From: an uncultured Erysipelotrichaceae bacterium
Lineage (GTDB): Bacteria > Bacillota_I > Bacilli_A > Erysipelotrichales > Erysipelotrichaceae
Assembly: GCA_947036815.1 (NCBI GenBank)
Contig: CAMQRS010000002.1
Location: forward strand, 1 to 64,000
DNA: 64,000 nt
Reading direction: 5' to 3'
Below, one piece after another: positions 1-7,752 of the stretch. The notes under the pieces are model-generated. The model had not been told where the DNA came from. It ran no database searches and saw only the letters and a program-made list of their open reading frames with translations. Every line of letters begins with the position of its first letter. The first letter of the stretch is position 1. The translations under genes were made by a program, and so were the position numbers.

Positions 1-1376
1 TAGAAGACAACAATTGTCATGATACCAAATCCACCTTGATATTGTTGAGCTATCGTTTCTGCATCTAATCCAAATCCAGAATCATAAGGTATATATATAT
101 TACTCACATCAGCATTCATCAATGAATTTATAGTATCTTCCATTAGCATATTAGAGAAAATAATTGATGTGAATATAGCTAACGTTGTCGCAACAATAGC
201 TATTAATAACGTTTCTATTAATAATTGCATGAATATTTTTTCGTGTTTTTCACCTAACGCAAGTAAAATACCCATTTCTTGTTTTCTAAAATACATAAAA
301 AGAATTAAAGTTAAAGTAATAATCAATATACTTGATACAATCGTGATTTTAAAAACTAAATCTAATAAACTAGACATAGAATTCAATGGTTTCGCTACTG
401 TTTCATATTCGCTTGCAGCACTACTAATAGTGAAATCCTTTTCATTATATTCTGCTTTTGCATACTTGGTAAATTCATCTAAATACTTCATATCTTTTAA
501 TATAAACTCAGGGCTAATATTATCAAACTGAGAATATTCTGATCCTTTTTCCTTTTCCGTAAATCTTGCAAAACGCAGTTCTTCTTTTGCTTCTATAATA
601 GGTTCAATAAAATTATTTGGTGTATATACTTGATCCGCTAATCTTTGAATTTCATTTGTTTTTGCTAAATCTTTACTTTCTTTTGTGCTTTGCTCTTTTA
701 GAAAGTCTTCTATTTCTTTAATTTCAATAATACCAACTACTTCTAATTCTATCGCTTCTGAAAAAACAAGTTCACCTTGAACAAATTCTCCACCACCGAC
801 TACATAAGAATCATAACGAGTATCATCAAGTGACATGAAGGTTCCTACATCTAATGCGTTAGCCTCGGCGAATTGCTTTGAAACAATTACTTTAGCGCTT
901 CCATTTATTATGTCATCCTCGCTAAACCCTTTTCCATCAATTAATTTTGCCTCTTCTCTTTCGACTAAGCTTGTTGATGATAGCTGAGTACCTTCCGCAT
1001 AAATAAGAACCTCTATTTCATTCAAAGAATCCATGTTATCGGATATATAAGAATGTTTAGTATTTTCTGTTTTATAAATCGTAGTATTTAATGCATAATC
1101 ATAGCTTCTCACTATATCTTTTGATATATCATATAATGTCTCTACTTTATCCAAAGTCAAATCAGGTGTCTTCGCATCATAATTTTCATGATTATAATCA
1201 ATATCTACGACAGGTGGAAATTGATTCAATACTACTTCTTTTGTGTTTTTTATTGAATTATTTACAGTTAATGTAATCAATAATACGTTTGCTAAAGTGA
1301 AAACCAATAAAAACATAGCAATACTATTACTCTTTCTTCTTGTAATACTAATCCATGCTCTTCTTAGAATATTCAT
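1..1376 (-). CDS. FtsX/MacB-type ABC transporter permease, 3' end beyond the window
   Basis: Partial gene: 458 codons are visible from ATG at 1376, and the reading frame is still open at the left edge. The order is a short cytoplasmic N-terminus, one membrane segment (about residues 19-38), a large hydrophilic extracytoplasmic domain of about 300 residues, a second membrane segment followed by RKQEMGILLALGEKHEKI, then a third. That layout and the 'EMGILLALG' loop are typical of FtsX/MacB-family permeases, which work with a separate ATPase to move lipoproteins or peptides or to transmit mechanical force. A Shine-Dalgarno AAGGGGAG lies just before the ATG. No ATPase gene is visible; it may lie beyond the left edge. 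Substrate unknown. Confidence 0.85.
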   Translation of the reverse strand, partial: MNILRRAWISITRRKSNSIAMFLLVFTLANVLLITLTVNNSIKNTKEVVLNQFPPVVDIDYNHENYDAKTPDLTLDKVETLYDISKDIVRSYDYALNTTIYKTENTKHSYISDNMDSLNEIEVLIYAEGTQLSSTSLVEREEAKLIDGKGFSEDDIINGSAKVIVSKQFAEANALDVGTFMSLDDTRYDSYVVGGGEFVQGELVFSEAIELEVVGIIEIKEIEDFLKEQSTKESKDLAKTNEIQRLADQVYTPNNFIEPIIEAKEELRFARFTEKEKGSEYSQFDNISPEFILKDMKYLDEFTKYAKAEYNEKDFTISSAASEYETVAKPLNSMSSLLDLVFKITIVSSILIITLTLILFMYFRKQEMGILLALGEKHEKIFMQLLIETLLIAIVATTLAIFTSIIFSNMLMEDTINSLMNADVSNIYIPYDSGFGLDAETIAQQYQGGFGIMTIVVF

Positions 1377-1453
1377 ATCTTATCTCCCCTTAATGATCAT
1401 CCAATATGTTTTTTTTAGATGCATATACTAGTACATTCTTATATCTATGTTTA

Positions 1454-1482
1454 ATTATAGATTAATAATCTTCATAACGCAA
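1454..1482 (-). promoter_or_regulatory. sigma-A-type promoter of the ABC permease gene
   Basis: On the minus strand, -35 TTGCGT (1482-1477), 17-bp spacer, -10 TATAAT (1459-1454), about 78 bp before the start codon. The -10 is perfect and the spacing ideal. Confidence 0.65.
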
Positions 1483-1484
1483 TT

Positions 1485-1504
1485 ATTATTACATATGTAA
1501 TAAT
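1485..1504. promoter_or_regulatory. 20-bp perfect palindrome, candidate regulator site
   Basis: ATTATTACATATGTAATAAT is a perfect 20-bp palindrome. It ends 2 bp upstream of the -35 hexamer of the ABC permease promoter, a position typical of activator sites but also usable by a repressor. The regulator is unknown and no regulator gene is adjacent in the window. Confidence 0.5.
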
Positions 1505-1554
1505 CTTTTCAAAATTCCATTATCTCTCATTGCTACTGATTATATATTTACTTA

Positions 1555-1733
1555 TTTTTTTTGAGATAACGTACGTTTTAGAAACTTTGCGATAGAAGTT
1601 TTATGACGATATTGTTCATAGCCGTTTATTCATTGAATTATGCATCCATCACTTCTTGTCGTGTTTCTCCTTAAAGAGCTTTGAGTGCATTCGTAATAAC
1701 TGTAGGAGATGTGAGACCATACTCCTTTATAAT
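1555..1733 (-). pseudogene. decayed IS256/Mutator-family transposase fragment
   Basis: Read on the minus strand, this non-coding DNA still spells a recognisable piece of an IS256-type transposase N-terminal region across stops and a frameshift. From 1733 it gives IIKEYGLTSPTVITNALKAL, then a stop, then RQEVMDA, a stop and FNE. In another frame it gives GYEQYRHKTSIAKF and KRTLSQ. The family pattern is an N-terminal helix followed by (E)(V)(L/M)DAE...LGYE.Y. Only about 60 codons remain, with in-frame stops and a small internal deletion, so it is dead. No terminal inverted repeats were seen. The identification is from memory of the family pattern. Confidence 0.55.
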
Positions 1734-1752
1734 TCATTTTCACTAATAGTAA

Positions 1753-1797
1753 AAATCCTCCGATAGTAATTTTTTTCATTCTACCATCGGAGGATTT
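1753..1797. terminator. strong hairpin, probably bidirectional terminator
   Basis: A 12-bp perfect stem, AAATCCTCCGAT (1753-1764) with ATCGGAGGATTT (1786-1797), and a 21-nt loop. In the minus direction it is followed by TTTTTAC, so it can end transcripts coming from the TfoX-domain gene. The stretch 1798-1958 between it and that gene shows no gene or other structure that I can support. Confidence 0.6.
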
Positions 1798-1958
1798 ATT
1801 TTAAAAAAATTACATGCTAGAAATACAAAAAAACGAAAATTATCGCATCATGATAAAGTAAGTCTATTTTAGATTACATGAAGAAACTCTTTCGATTCTG
1901 GTAATTACACCCTAACTATCTCTTAAACTACGCTCCAGTTACAAGAATAAAGTAATTA

Positions 1959-2300
1959 CTAATCCGCTATCATTTCCTTTACTTTCACCTTCTTAGGCTT
2001 TGGAAATGGTAATTCATCCCACATATGTTCAAGAAGTGTAACTAATAATTCTGAATCTTCAATAAATTCGATTAGAAAATGTGATTTTGCATTTGGGTAG
2101 GGAGATGCTTCTGGACAATTCGGCAACAATTTTTCTCCCGACTCCGTCTTTTTAATAAATAACTGGTTATCACAAATTAAACCTATAAATTTGGTGTTAC
2201 AATATACACCAAATTCACCAAACATCTTTTTATATGTAATGATACCACTCGCTGACATTTGTTCACACACATACTCTACAAAGTCGATACTTGAAGCCAT
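1959..2300 (-). CDS. TfoX N-terminal-domain protein
   Basis: A 113-aa protein made up almost entirely of a TfoX N-terminal domain. The pattern seen is KKMFGEFGVYCNTKFIGLI near the N-terminus, then a core with PYPNAKSHFLIEF and a lysine/proline-rich end. In gamma-proteobacteria the full-length TfoX/Sxy protein controls competence, but single-domain versions like this are widespread and their role is unknown. The start is set at ATG 2300 because GGAGG sits 7 bases before it; an in-frame ATG-less extension to 2345 lacks such a site. Probably monocistronic, between its own promoter and the hairpin at 1753-1797. Confidence 0.8.
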   Translation of the reverse strand: MASSIDFVEYVCEQMSASGIITYKKMFGEFGVYCNTKFIGLICDNQLFIKKTESGEKLLPNCPEASPYPNAKSHFLIEFIEDSELLVTLLEHMWDELPFPKPKKVKVKEMIAD

Positions 2301-2333
2301 ATATATACCTCCATTTCTTAAATTCTTTGATTC

Positions 2334-2361
2334 ATTATAATTCATAAAAAAAGATATGAAA
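2334..2361 (-). promoter_or_regulatory. possible promoter of the TfoX-domain gene nested in the lepA terminator
   Basis: -10 TATAAT (2339-2334) with -35-like TTTCAT (2361-2356) at 16 bp. The -35 lies inside one arm of the lepA terminator. The -35 match is weak; the call rests mostly on the -10. Confidence 0.4.
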
Positions 2362-2379
2362 CATTTAATTTCATATCTT
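2346..2379 (-). terminator. intrinsic terminator after lepA
   Basis: Perfect 11-bp stem (2369-2379 with 2351-2361), 7-nt loop, followed on the minus strand by a run of seven T. It lies about 65 bp past the lepA stop and ends the fmt-lepA transcript. Confidence 0.85.
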
Positions 2380-2442
2380 CCTCTATTCTTCTATTAGCAA
2401 TGTATAAGTAACTACTAATAGATTATTTTAATAGGTATCTGA

Positions 2443-4245
2443 TTAATCTTCATCCATAGATAATACTGCCATGAACGCCTCTTGAGGAACCTCTACACTT
2501 CCTACTGACTTCATACGTTTCTTACCTTCTTTTTGTTTTTCTAATAATTTTTTCTTACGAGAAATATCTCCCCCGTAACATTTAGCTAATACATTTTTAC
2601 GTACTGCTTTAATTGTTGTACGAGCAATGATCTTACCACCGATTGCAGCTTGAATAGGTATTTCAAATTGATGTCTAGAAATTAATCCTTTCAATTTAGT
2701 AGTCATGGCATTTCCTCTATTATAAGCAAAGTCACGATGTACAATAATACTTAATGCATCGACCATTTCTCCATTTAATAAGATATCCATTTTTACTAGG
2801 TGACTTGATTGATAACCAATTAATTCATAATCGAAAGAAGCATATCCTTTAGACACTGATTTTAAGCGATCAAAGAAATCAAATACAATTTCCCCTAATG
2901 GCAATTCATATATTAAATTCATACGAGTCGCATCGATATATACCATATCAATATATATTCCACGTTTCTTCTGACAAAGTTCCATAATAGGTCCTACATA
3001 ATCATTAGGAACCATAATACTTGCTTTTACATAAGGTTCTTCTATACGATCTATTTTTTGAGCATCTGGTAACATTGCTGGATTATCCACACGAATATTC
3101 GATCCATCAGTTAAATATACATCATAGATAACCGAAGGTGATGTAGCTATTAAATCAATATTGTATTCTCTTTCTATTCTTTCTTGAACAACATCCATAT
3201 GTAATAATCCAAGGAATCCACATCTAAATCCAAATCCTAACGCTTGTGATGATTCAGGTTCAAAGTTTAAACTTGCATCATTTAATTGTAGTTTTTCTAA
3301 TGATTCTCTTAAATCATTATATTTGGCATTATCAATTGGATATAATCCACAATATACCATTGAATTCATATCTCTATATCCTTGTAATGGAATCGTTGAA
3401 GGATTTTCTTTTAATGTGATTGTATCTCCTACACTTACATCTTGTATAGATTTAATAGCGGCACTAATCCACCCTACTTCTCCACATACTAATTTTTCTT
3501 TTTTCACTTCTTTTGGATTTCTAATCCCTAACTCTAGTACTTCATATTCAGCACCAGTAGCCATAAAGCGGATGGTATCTCCTACTTTTACTTGTCCTTC
3601 TTTAATACTTACAAAGGCGATAATCCCTCTGTAAGAGTCATATAGAGAATCAAACACTAATGCTTGTAATGGTGCATTTATATCCCCAGTAGGTGCTGGT
3701 ACATACTTCACAACAGCTTCTAATACATCTCTTACGTTTAGTCCACTCTTCGCACTAATTAATGGTGCATAAGAAGCATCTAATCCAATAATCTCTTCTA
3801 TTTCTTTTCGCACAACTTCTGGTTGTGCACTTGGTAAATCTATTTTATTAATAACTGGTAATATTTCCAATTCATTATCTAACGCTAAATACACATTTGC
3901 TAATGTTTGTGCTTCAATTCCTTGCGCTGCATCTACAACTAAAACAGCACCTTCACAGGCTGCTAAAGAACGTGACACTTCGTATGTAAAGTCCACATGT
4001 CCTGGAGTGTCGATTAGATGAAATATATAAGTTTCCCCATCAAGTGCGTTATACTGCAATTGTACTGCATTTAACTTAATAGTAATTCCTCTTTCTCTCT
4101 CTAAATCCATTGAGTCTAAAAGTTGTGCTTTCATCTCTCTTCGTTGTACTGTATCTGTTAATTCTAAAATACGATCAGCCAACGTGGATTTCCCATGGTC
4201 AATATGAGCGATAATAGAAAAATTTCTAATATTTTTTTGATTCAT
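2443..4245 (-). CDS. lepA: translation elongation factor 4 (back-translocating GTPase)
   Basis: A 600-aa protein of normal family length. The GTPase domain shows G1 AHIDHGKST (13-21), G3 DTPGH (79-83) and G4 NKID (133-136). EF-G-like domains follow, and then the LepA-specific C-terminal domain, rich in basic residues ([20 protein letters not shown]), ending in [14 protein letters not shown]. LepA binds the ribosome and helps it recover from stalled or mis-set states and during subunit biogenesis. ATG at 4245 has AGAGGT in front and lies 14 bp after the fmt stop, so the two are co-transcribed. In B. subtilis lepA follows spoIIP-yqxA; here fmt is inserted between. Confidence 0.97.
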   Translation of the reverse strand: MNQKNIRNFSIIAHIDHGKSTLADRILELTDTVQRREMKAQLLDSMDLERERGITIKLNAVQLQYNALDGETYIFHLIDTPGHVDFTYEVSRSLAACEGAVLVVDAAQGIEAQTLANVYLALDNELEILPVINKIDLPSAQPEVVRKEIEEIIGLDASYAPLISAKSGLNVRDVLEAVVKYVPAPTGDINAPLQALVFDSLYDSYRGIIAFVSIKEGQVKVGDTIRFMATGAEYEVLELGIRNPKEVKKEKLVCGEVGWISAAIKSIQDVSVGDTITLKENPSTIPLQGYRDMNSMVYCGLYPIDNAKYNDLRESLEKLQLNDASLNFEPESSQALGFGFRCGFLGLLHMDVVQERIEREYNIDLIATSPSVIYDVYLTDGSNIRVDNPAMLPDAQKIDRIEEPYVKASIMVPNDYVGPIMELCQKKRGIYIDMVYIDATRMNLIYELPLGEIVFDFFDRLKSVSKGYASFDYELIGYQSSHLVKMDILLNGEMVDALSIIVHRDFAYNRGNAMTTKLKGLISRHQFEIPIQAAIGGKIIARTTIKAVRKNVLAKCYGGDISRKKKLLEKQKEGKKRMKSVGSVEVPQEAFMAVLSMDED

Positions 4246-4259
4246 TATATACCTCTTTC

Positions 4260-5171
4260 TTAACTAATAAATTTACGTCCTGCACCATTCATAAAATCAG
4301 TTGCATTACATTTAGTCTTACCTTCTAGTTGCAATTGTGTTAATTCAATGCAACCATTAAGACATACTAAATATAACTTTTTATTTTCTACAAACAATGT
4401 ATTTATAGTTGCATTTGATGTTACATCACTATATGCTACTTCATGAATTTTAATCTTTTTATCTTGAATTATGATATAGCCAACCGGCCATCCAATCAAT
4501 CCTCGAATATGATTATATACTTCTAATACATCTTTGTTGCAATCTACATATTCTTCATCTTTACTAATGTTGTAAGCATAACTCACTTGTGCTTCATCTT
4601 GTGCAACAAATATCGCTTTACCTTCTATTAACATTGGAATTGCTTTTGCAATTGCTTGTTGTCCACATGCTTGTAACTTATCATGTAAACTTGGTTGATT
4701 ATCTTCTATTTGTATAGTTACCTTTTCTTGTAACATATAAGCACCTGCATCCATTTGTTTTACCATTCGCATAATAGATACACCTGTTTCTTCATAACCA
4801 TATATTAATGCTTTATGAATAGGTGCTCCTCCTCTAAGTTTAGGTAATAGTGAAGCGTGTACATTTAAACTTCCATGTACTGGATAATTTAAGATGCTCT
4901 CTGGAATCATTTGTCCATATGCACAAGTAACAATTAAATCAGGATTCCACTCTTTAATCTTACCCAACCCGTCTTTAATTTTTATTGGTTGAAATGTTTC
5001 TATTCCATATTCAACTGCTACTTCCTTAACTGGAGTAAAGGTAACGATTTGTTTTCTACCCACTTTTTTATCTGGTTGTGATACAACACCCACAACATCA
5101 TATTTATCGTCTATTAACTGTTTCAATATAGCCGTCGCAAATATTGGCGTTCCCATAAAAACAATACGCAT
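4260..5171 (-). CDS. fmt: methionyl-tRNA formyltransferase
   Basis: 303 aa. It formylates Met-tRNAi with 10-formyl-tetrahydrofolate to make the initiator for translation. The N-terminal Rossmann-like domain begins MRIVFMGTP. The catalytic set falls at N103, H105 and D141 in the [17 protein letters not shown] and DAGAYM motifs. A C-terminal tRNA-binding domain ends [26 protein letters not shown] precedes ATG 5171. fmt usually travels with def or priA; here it pairs with lepA. It is the first gene of a two-gene transcript starting from the promoter at 5200-5227. Confidence 0.97.
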   Translation of the reverse strand: MRIVFMGTPIFATAILKQLIDDKYDVVGVVSQPDKKVGRKQIVTFTPVKEVAVEYGIETFQPIKIKDGLGKIKEWNPDLIVTCAYGQMIPESILNYPVHGSLNVHASLLPKLRGGAPIHKALIYGYEETGVSIMRMVKQMDAGAYMLQEKVTIQIEDNQPSLHDKLQACGQQAIAKAIPMLIEGKAIFVAQDEAQVSYAYNISKDEEYVDCNKDVLEVYNHIRGLIGWPVGYIIIQDKKIKIHEVAYSDVTSNATINTLFVENKKLYLVCLNGCIELTQLQLEGKTKCNATDFMNGAGRKFIS

Positions 5172-5199
5172 TTAACTCACTCCTTTTCAAACTATAATA

Positions 5200-5227
5200 A
5201 TTATAGCGAAAATACAAAAAAAAGCAA
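5200..5227 (-). promoter_or_regulatory. promoter of fmt-lepA, overlapping a terminator
   Basis: -35 TTGCTT (5227-5222), 16-bp spacer, -10 TATAAT (5205-5200), 29 bp before the fmt ATG. The -35 hexamer lies inside the arm of the terminator at 5214-5241, so the end of one operon and the start of the next share bases. The -10 also sits in a 15-bp palindrome (5192-5206), probably a by-product of AT-rich sequence. Confidence 0.65.
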
Positions 5228-5241
5228 AAGAATCTTGCTTT
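5214..5241 (-). terminator. intrinsic terminator after the gpr-spoIIP-yqxA-like operon
   Basis: Stem AAAGCAA/TTGCTTT (5235-5241 with 5221-5227), 7-nt loop, followed on the minus strand by a continuous T run. It begins 10 bp past the stop of the small membrane gene. Confidence 0.75.
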
Positions 5242-5250
5242 ATCTGTATA

Positions 5251-5541
5251 TTAGTTCATAATATTTTCAAAAAACAAATAAATGACTTTAACGCCTGCAC
5301 TAAAACTATAGCGAATTACTTCTGACATCCCCTTAGCCATAAGCGATGCTTGATTTTCATTTGTTTGTGAGTGCTCCTTAGTTGCTACTTTTTCTTCACT
5401 CTTTTCAGCGTCTTTTTTTTCTAATTGAGTTTCATACTGAATTAGATCTTCTTGTAGTACAACTTCATTGGTTTGAGTTAAACTCAAACCAATCACAATA
5501 ATAATAAACAACAACATACAATCATAACAAAATCGTTTCAT
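5251..5541 (-). CDS. small membrane protein at the YqxA position
   Basis: 96 aa. An N-terminal membrane segment (about residues 8-22, MLLFIIIVIGLSL) is followed by a polar, Glu/Lys-rich middle (about 30-65) and an amphipathic or membrane-associated end. It starts 4 bp after spoIIP and shares its terminator. In B. subtilis the gene between spoIIP and lepA is yqxA, a small membrane protein (DUF3679) of unclear function. Position, size and topology agree, but sequence identity is not clear by eye, so the link is by synteny. A sporulation-time membrane role is inference. Confidence 0.6.
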   Translation of the reverse strand: MKRFCYDCMLLFIIIVIGLSLTQTNEVVLQEDLIQYETQLEKKDAEKSEEKVATKEHSQTNENQASLMAKGMSEVIRYSFSAGVKVIYLFFENIMN

Positions 5542-5545
5542 AGTA

Positions 5546-6406
5546 TCACCCTAAATATTGTATGATAGCTTTAGCCAATAATTCTGTCGAATTTAGTACT
5601 TCTTCATAGTTATTATTTTCACTACCCATTTCCACTAGGACCATATTTTCATACACAGATTGATTGTAGTAAGCCTCTCTAATAAAGGTTTCTTTAATTA
5701 CTCCTGATAAGTTTTGATTCACTAAGTCTTTTAATTGATTAGAGAGTCCTGTGATATGTTCCTGATTGGTTGATAAGTTTCCCACAACAAACATCATTTT
5801 TGCATAGGATGTCCCATCGATTTCAACAAAGGTATTCTCTCTTGGTACGCTATCTCGATGAAAGTCAATGACGAGATCAAATCCTTGAAAGTTTACGAGT
5901 GCTTCATTTAAGTAAAAGTTACTTGCTTGATAACTAGAGTTATAGTCCAATCCACGCTCATTTAAATACGTCGCCATTTCATTACTTTCGTAGACAACTT
6001 GTATCCCTGCTTCTTGTAGTAAGTTTGCTAAATATATACTTGCTTCTACAACCCCTTTTTCATCTGCGTATTCTTCGGATTGATGCGTGTTATAAATATA
6101 TACTTTTTTTGAACCGTCATTCACTGATATATTTTCATCTTTTCCAGGCTTCGCCTCAACATAGTTACTATCGAGTAGCGTACTTCCTTGTTCATCACTT
6201 AATATAATTGATTGATTAACACTCAATAAGTTTAATCTATCTTTGATCGCTATTTCTTCAATAAGTAATGAATGATCGTAGACCGCCGTTGAAAGGTAGG
6301 AAGAGACTTCAAAAATATATTCTTTCACCTGCACAAAAAAAGGAGATATCAATAACAAATATGTAACAATGCATAACTTTAATAAAATCTGAATTTTCTT
6401 TGCCAA
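5546..6406 (-). CDS. spoIIP: stage II sporulation protein P (peptidoglycan hydrolase)
   Basis: 286 aa. A membrane anchor (about 8-27) is followed by a SpoIIP amidase domain: KVYIYNTHQSEEY with H108, and VIDFHRDSVPRE with H183. SpoIIP cleaves peptide crosslinks and stems in septal peptidoglycan and, with SpoIID and SpoIIM, drives engulfment of the forespore. The start is TTG at 6406, chosen because GAGGTGGAG lies directly before it and no better start is near. It lies 43 bp after gpr, as in Bacillus. At 286 aa it is shorter than the B. subtilis protein (about 400), mainly in the region between anchor and amidase. Confidence 0.93.
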   Translation of the reverse strand: MAKKIQILLKLCIVTYLLLISPFFVQVKEYIFEVSSYLSTAVYDHSLLIEEIAIKDRLNLLSVNQSIILSDEQGSTLLDSNYVEAKPGKDENISVNDGSKKVYIYNTHQSEEYADEKGVVEASIYLANLLQEAGIQVVYESNEMATYLNERGLDYNSSYQASNFYLNEALVNFQGFDLVIDFHRDSVPRENTFVEIDGTSYAKMMFVVGNLSTNQEHITGLSNQLKDLVNQNLSGVIKETFIREAYYNQSVYENMVLVEMGSENNNYEEVLNSTELLAKAIIQYLG

Positions 6407-6422
6407 TACTCCACCTCAATAA

Positions 6423-6450
6423 AGTATATGCATCATTTATATTTATAGAC
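6423..6450 (-). promoter_or_regulatory. possible sigma-E-type promoter of spoIIP
   Basis: CATATACT (6430-6423) resembles the sigma-E -10 and GTCTATA (6450-6444) resembles its -35, 13 bp apart. In B. subtilis spoIIP is under sigma-E. The -10 is close to the ribosome-binding site, so the leader would be very short. AT-rich DNA makes chance matches likely. Confidence 0.35.
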
Positions 6451-7277
6451 TATAATCGATCGTAATTTTTATGTACACTTTGATTGATTGCTTCTCCTAT
6501 GATTTCACTTAGATACAATAGTTCTTTATCCATACTTTTCGGTGTAACAATTAAATTCTCATCATCTTCTAGTTTGATTTCTAATTCTTTATCTTTGCAG
6601 ATGGCTCTTAAACTAGTTACGGTAGCAACTCCTATCGTGATAATAGGAACATTTAATGTTTTTTCATCCAGTGGTTTTCGATGATTTCCAATTCCAGCTC
6701 CTGGCTTAATCCCAATATTATTTAATTGAATAGCCTTGTTTAAACGTTCTATACTACTAGTCATTAATGCATCAATCACAATAATCACATCTGGTTTAAT
6801 CATATCTACACTTGTTTTAATTAAATCGTGACTTTCTATTCCGGTTTGTCCCATGACACCAAATGCAATCGCACTTACATCCGTATACTCTTCTTTATCA
6901 ATAATACCTTCTCTAATCAAATGCGAAGTTACCACGATTTGATCCACACATTTAGGACCTAGTGCATCACATACAACACTTTGATTTCCCAGTCCTACCA
7001 CAAACACTTTATGCAGTGGTTTTTGAATTGCCTCCATTAAATATTTAATATATTCGACTACTGTTTCTTTCACGACACAGCGTGATTCATAGTCATCAAT
7101 ATTATCAATTGAAATGGTGATGTAATCCCCTATTTCTTTTTCTAACGTATTTTCTTCATCTTTTACTTTAATACTTGTGATAATTCCATTCTCATAGCTT
7201 ATTTTATGATATTCTATACTTTCATCGATGAATTCTTCGCTTATTAATTCATCACAAAAATCGGTTCTTAGTTGCAT
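6450..7277 (-). CDS. gpr: GPR endopeptidase (degrades small acid-soluble spore proteins)
   Basis: 275 aa. It begins MQLRTDFCDE, the RTD(L/F) segment where the family's zymogen is normally processed. The core has VVGLGNQSVVCDALGPKCVD, VTSHL, FGVMGQTGIES, VIVIDAL and IKPGAGIGNHRKPLDE, all family hallmarks. GPR is made in the forespore and at germination cuts the DNA-protecting SASPs to release amino acids. It is shorter than the B. subtilis proprotein (about 370 aa) and starts almost at the usual cleavage point, so little or no propeptide may be present. First gene of gpr-spoIIP, divergent from rpsT. AGGAGGG precedes ATG. Confidence 0.93.
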   Translation of the reverse strand: MQLRTDFCDELISEEFIDESIEYHKISYENGIITSIKVKDEENTLEKEIGDYITISIDNIDDYESRCVVKETVVEYIKYLMEAIQKPLHKVFVVGLGNQSVVCDALGPKCVDQIVVTSHLIREGIIDKEEYTDVSAIAFGVMGQTGIESHDLIKTSVDMIKPDVIIVIDALMTSSIERLNKAIQLNNIGIKPGAGIGNHRKPLDEKTLNVPIITIGVATVTSLRAICKDKELEIKLEDDENLIVTPKSMDKELLYLSEIIGEAINQSVHKNYDRL

Positions 7278-7295
7278 ATTAACCCTCCTAGCAAA

Positions 7296-7324
7296 TAGTA
7301 TGGTAAATTTTAAAGGTTTTATTG
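7296..7324 (-). promoter_or_regulatory. possible sigma-F/sigma-G promoter of gpr
   Basis: -10 CATACTA (7302-7296) fits the forespore consensus CATnnTA, with -35 CAATA (7324-7320) 17 bp upstream. B. subtilis gpr is read by sigma-F and sigma-G. The -35 overlaps the rpsT -35 on the other strand. Confidence 0.45.
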
Positions 7325-7350
7325 CTTTTTTATAAAAGGTTTGTTATAAT
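7322..7350 (+). promoter_or_regulatory. sigma-A promoter of rpsT
   Basis: -35 TTGCTT (7322-7327), 17-bp spacer, perfect -10 TATAAT (7345-7350). Start expected near 7357, giving a leader of about 24 nt with AGGAGGT at 7368-7374. Confidence 0.8.
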
Positions 7351-7380
7351 TTTAAAGCACATAAATTAGGAGGTGTAGGA

Positions 7381-7644
7381 ATGCCTAACATTAAATCACA
7401 AAAGAAACGTGTAATTACAAACAACAAAAGAAACCTAGCTGTTTCTTCTCAAAAATCTAGCCTTAGAACATCAATCAAAGCTCTTAAAGCTGCTATTGAT
7501 GCTGCTGATAAAGATCTTGCAGTAGCTACTTTAGCTCTTGTAAATTCTAAATTAGATAAAGCTGTAGTAAACAAAATTTACCACAAAAATTACGCTAGTA
7601 GACAAAAAGCTCGTTTAGCAAAATCTGTAAACGCAATCGCTTAG
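7381..7644 (+). CDS. rpsT: 30S ribosomal protein S20
   Basis: 87 aa, basic and alanine-rich, with the S20 pattern MPNIKSQKKRVITNNKRN and RQKARLAKSVNAI at the end. S20 binds 16S rRNA early in 30S assembly. A strong AGGAGGT lies 6 bases before ATG. It is a single gene with its own promoter and terminator and is one of only two genes on the plus strand. rpsT next to gpr-spoIIP and holA-comEC is the same order as in B. subtilis. Confidence 0.97.
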   Translation: MPNIKSQKKRVITNNKRNLAVSSQKSSLRTSIKALKAAIDAADKDLAVATLALVNSKLDKAVVNKIYHKNYASRQKARLAKSVNAIA

Positions 7645-7653
7645 TCAAATATT

Positions 7654-7683
7654 AAAAGTAGACTTATTAGTCTACTTTTTTTA
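7654..7683 (+). terminator. intrinsic terminator of rpsT
   Basis: 10-bp perfect stem AAAAGTAGAC/GTCTACTTTT with a 6-nt loop, running into a T tract, 10 bp past the rpsT stop. Confidence 0.9.
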
Positions 7684-7711
7684 TATTCATTTTCATTCAT
7701 ACTTAATTATT

Positions 7712-7750
7712 AAAAAGAAGTTCTCCTTGTAAAAGGAAAACTTCTTTTTT
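7712..7750. terminator. bidirectional terminator between rpsT and sdaA
   Basis: Long hairpin with outer stem AAAAAGAAGTT/AACTTCTTTTT (7712-7722 with 7739-7749) and inner TCCTT/AAGGA. It is flanked by A and T runs so it can work both ways. It begins 3 bp after the sdaA stop and ends the comEA-comEC-holA-sdaA transcript. Confidence 0.85.
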
Positions 7751-7752
7751 TA

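Noticed and set aside
5192-5206. 15-bp palindrome over the fmt -10 as an operator
   Set aside because: Consists of A/T only apart from its ends and is explained by TATAAT plus AT-rich context.
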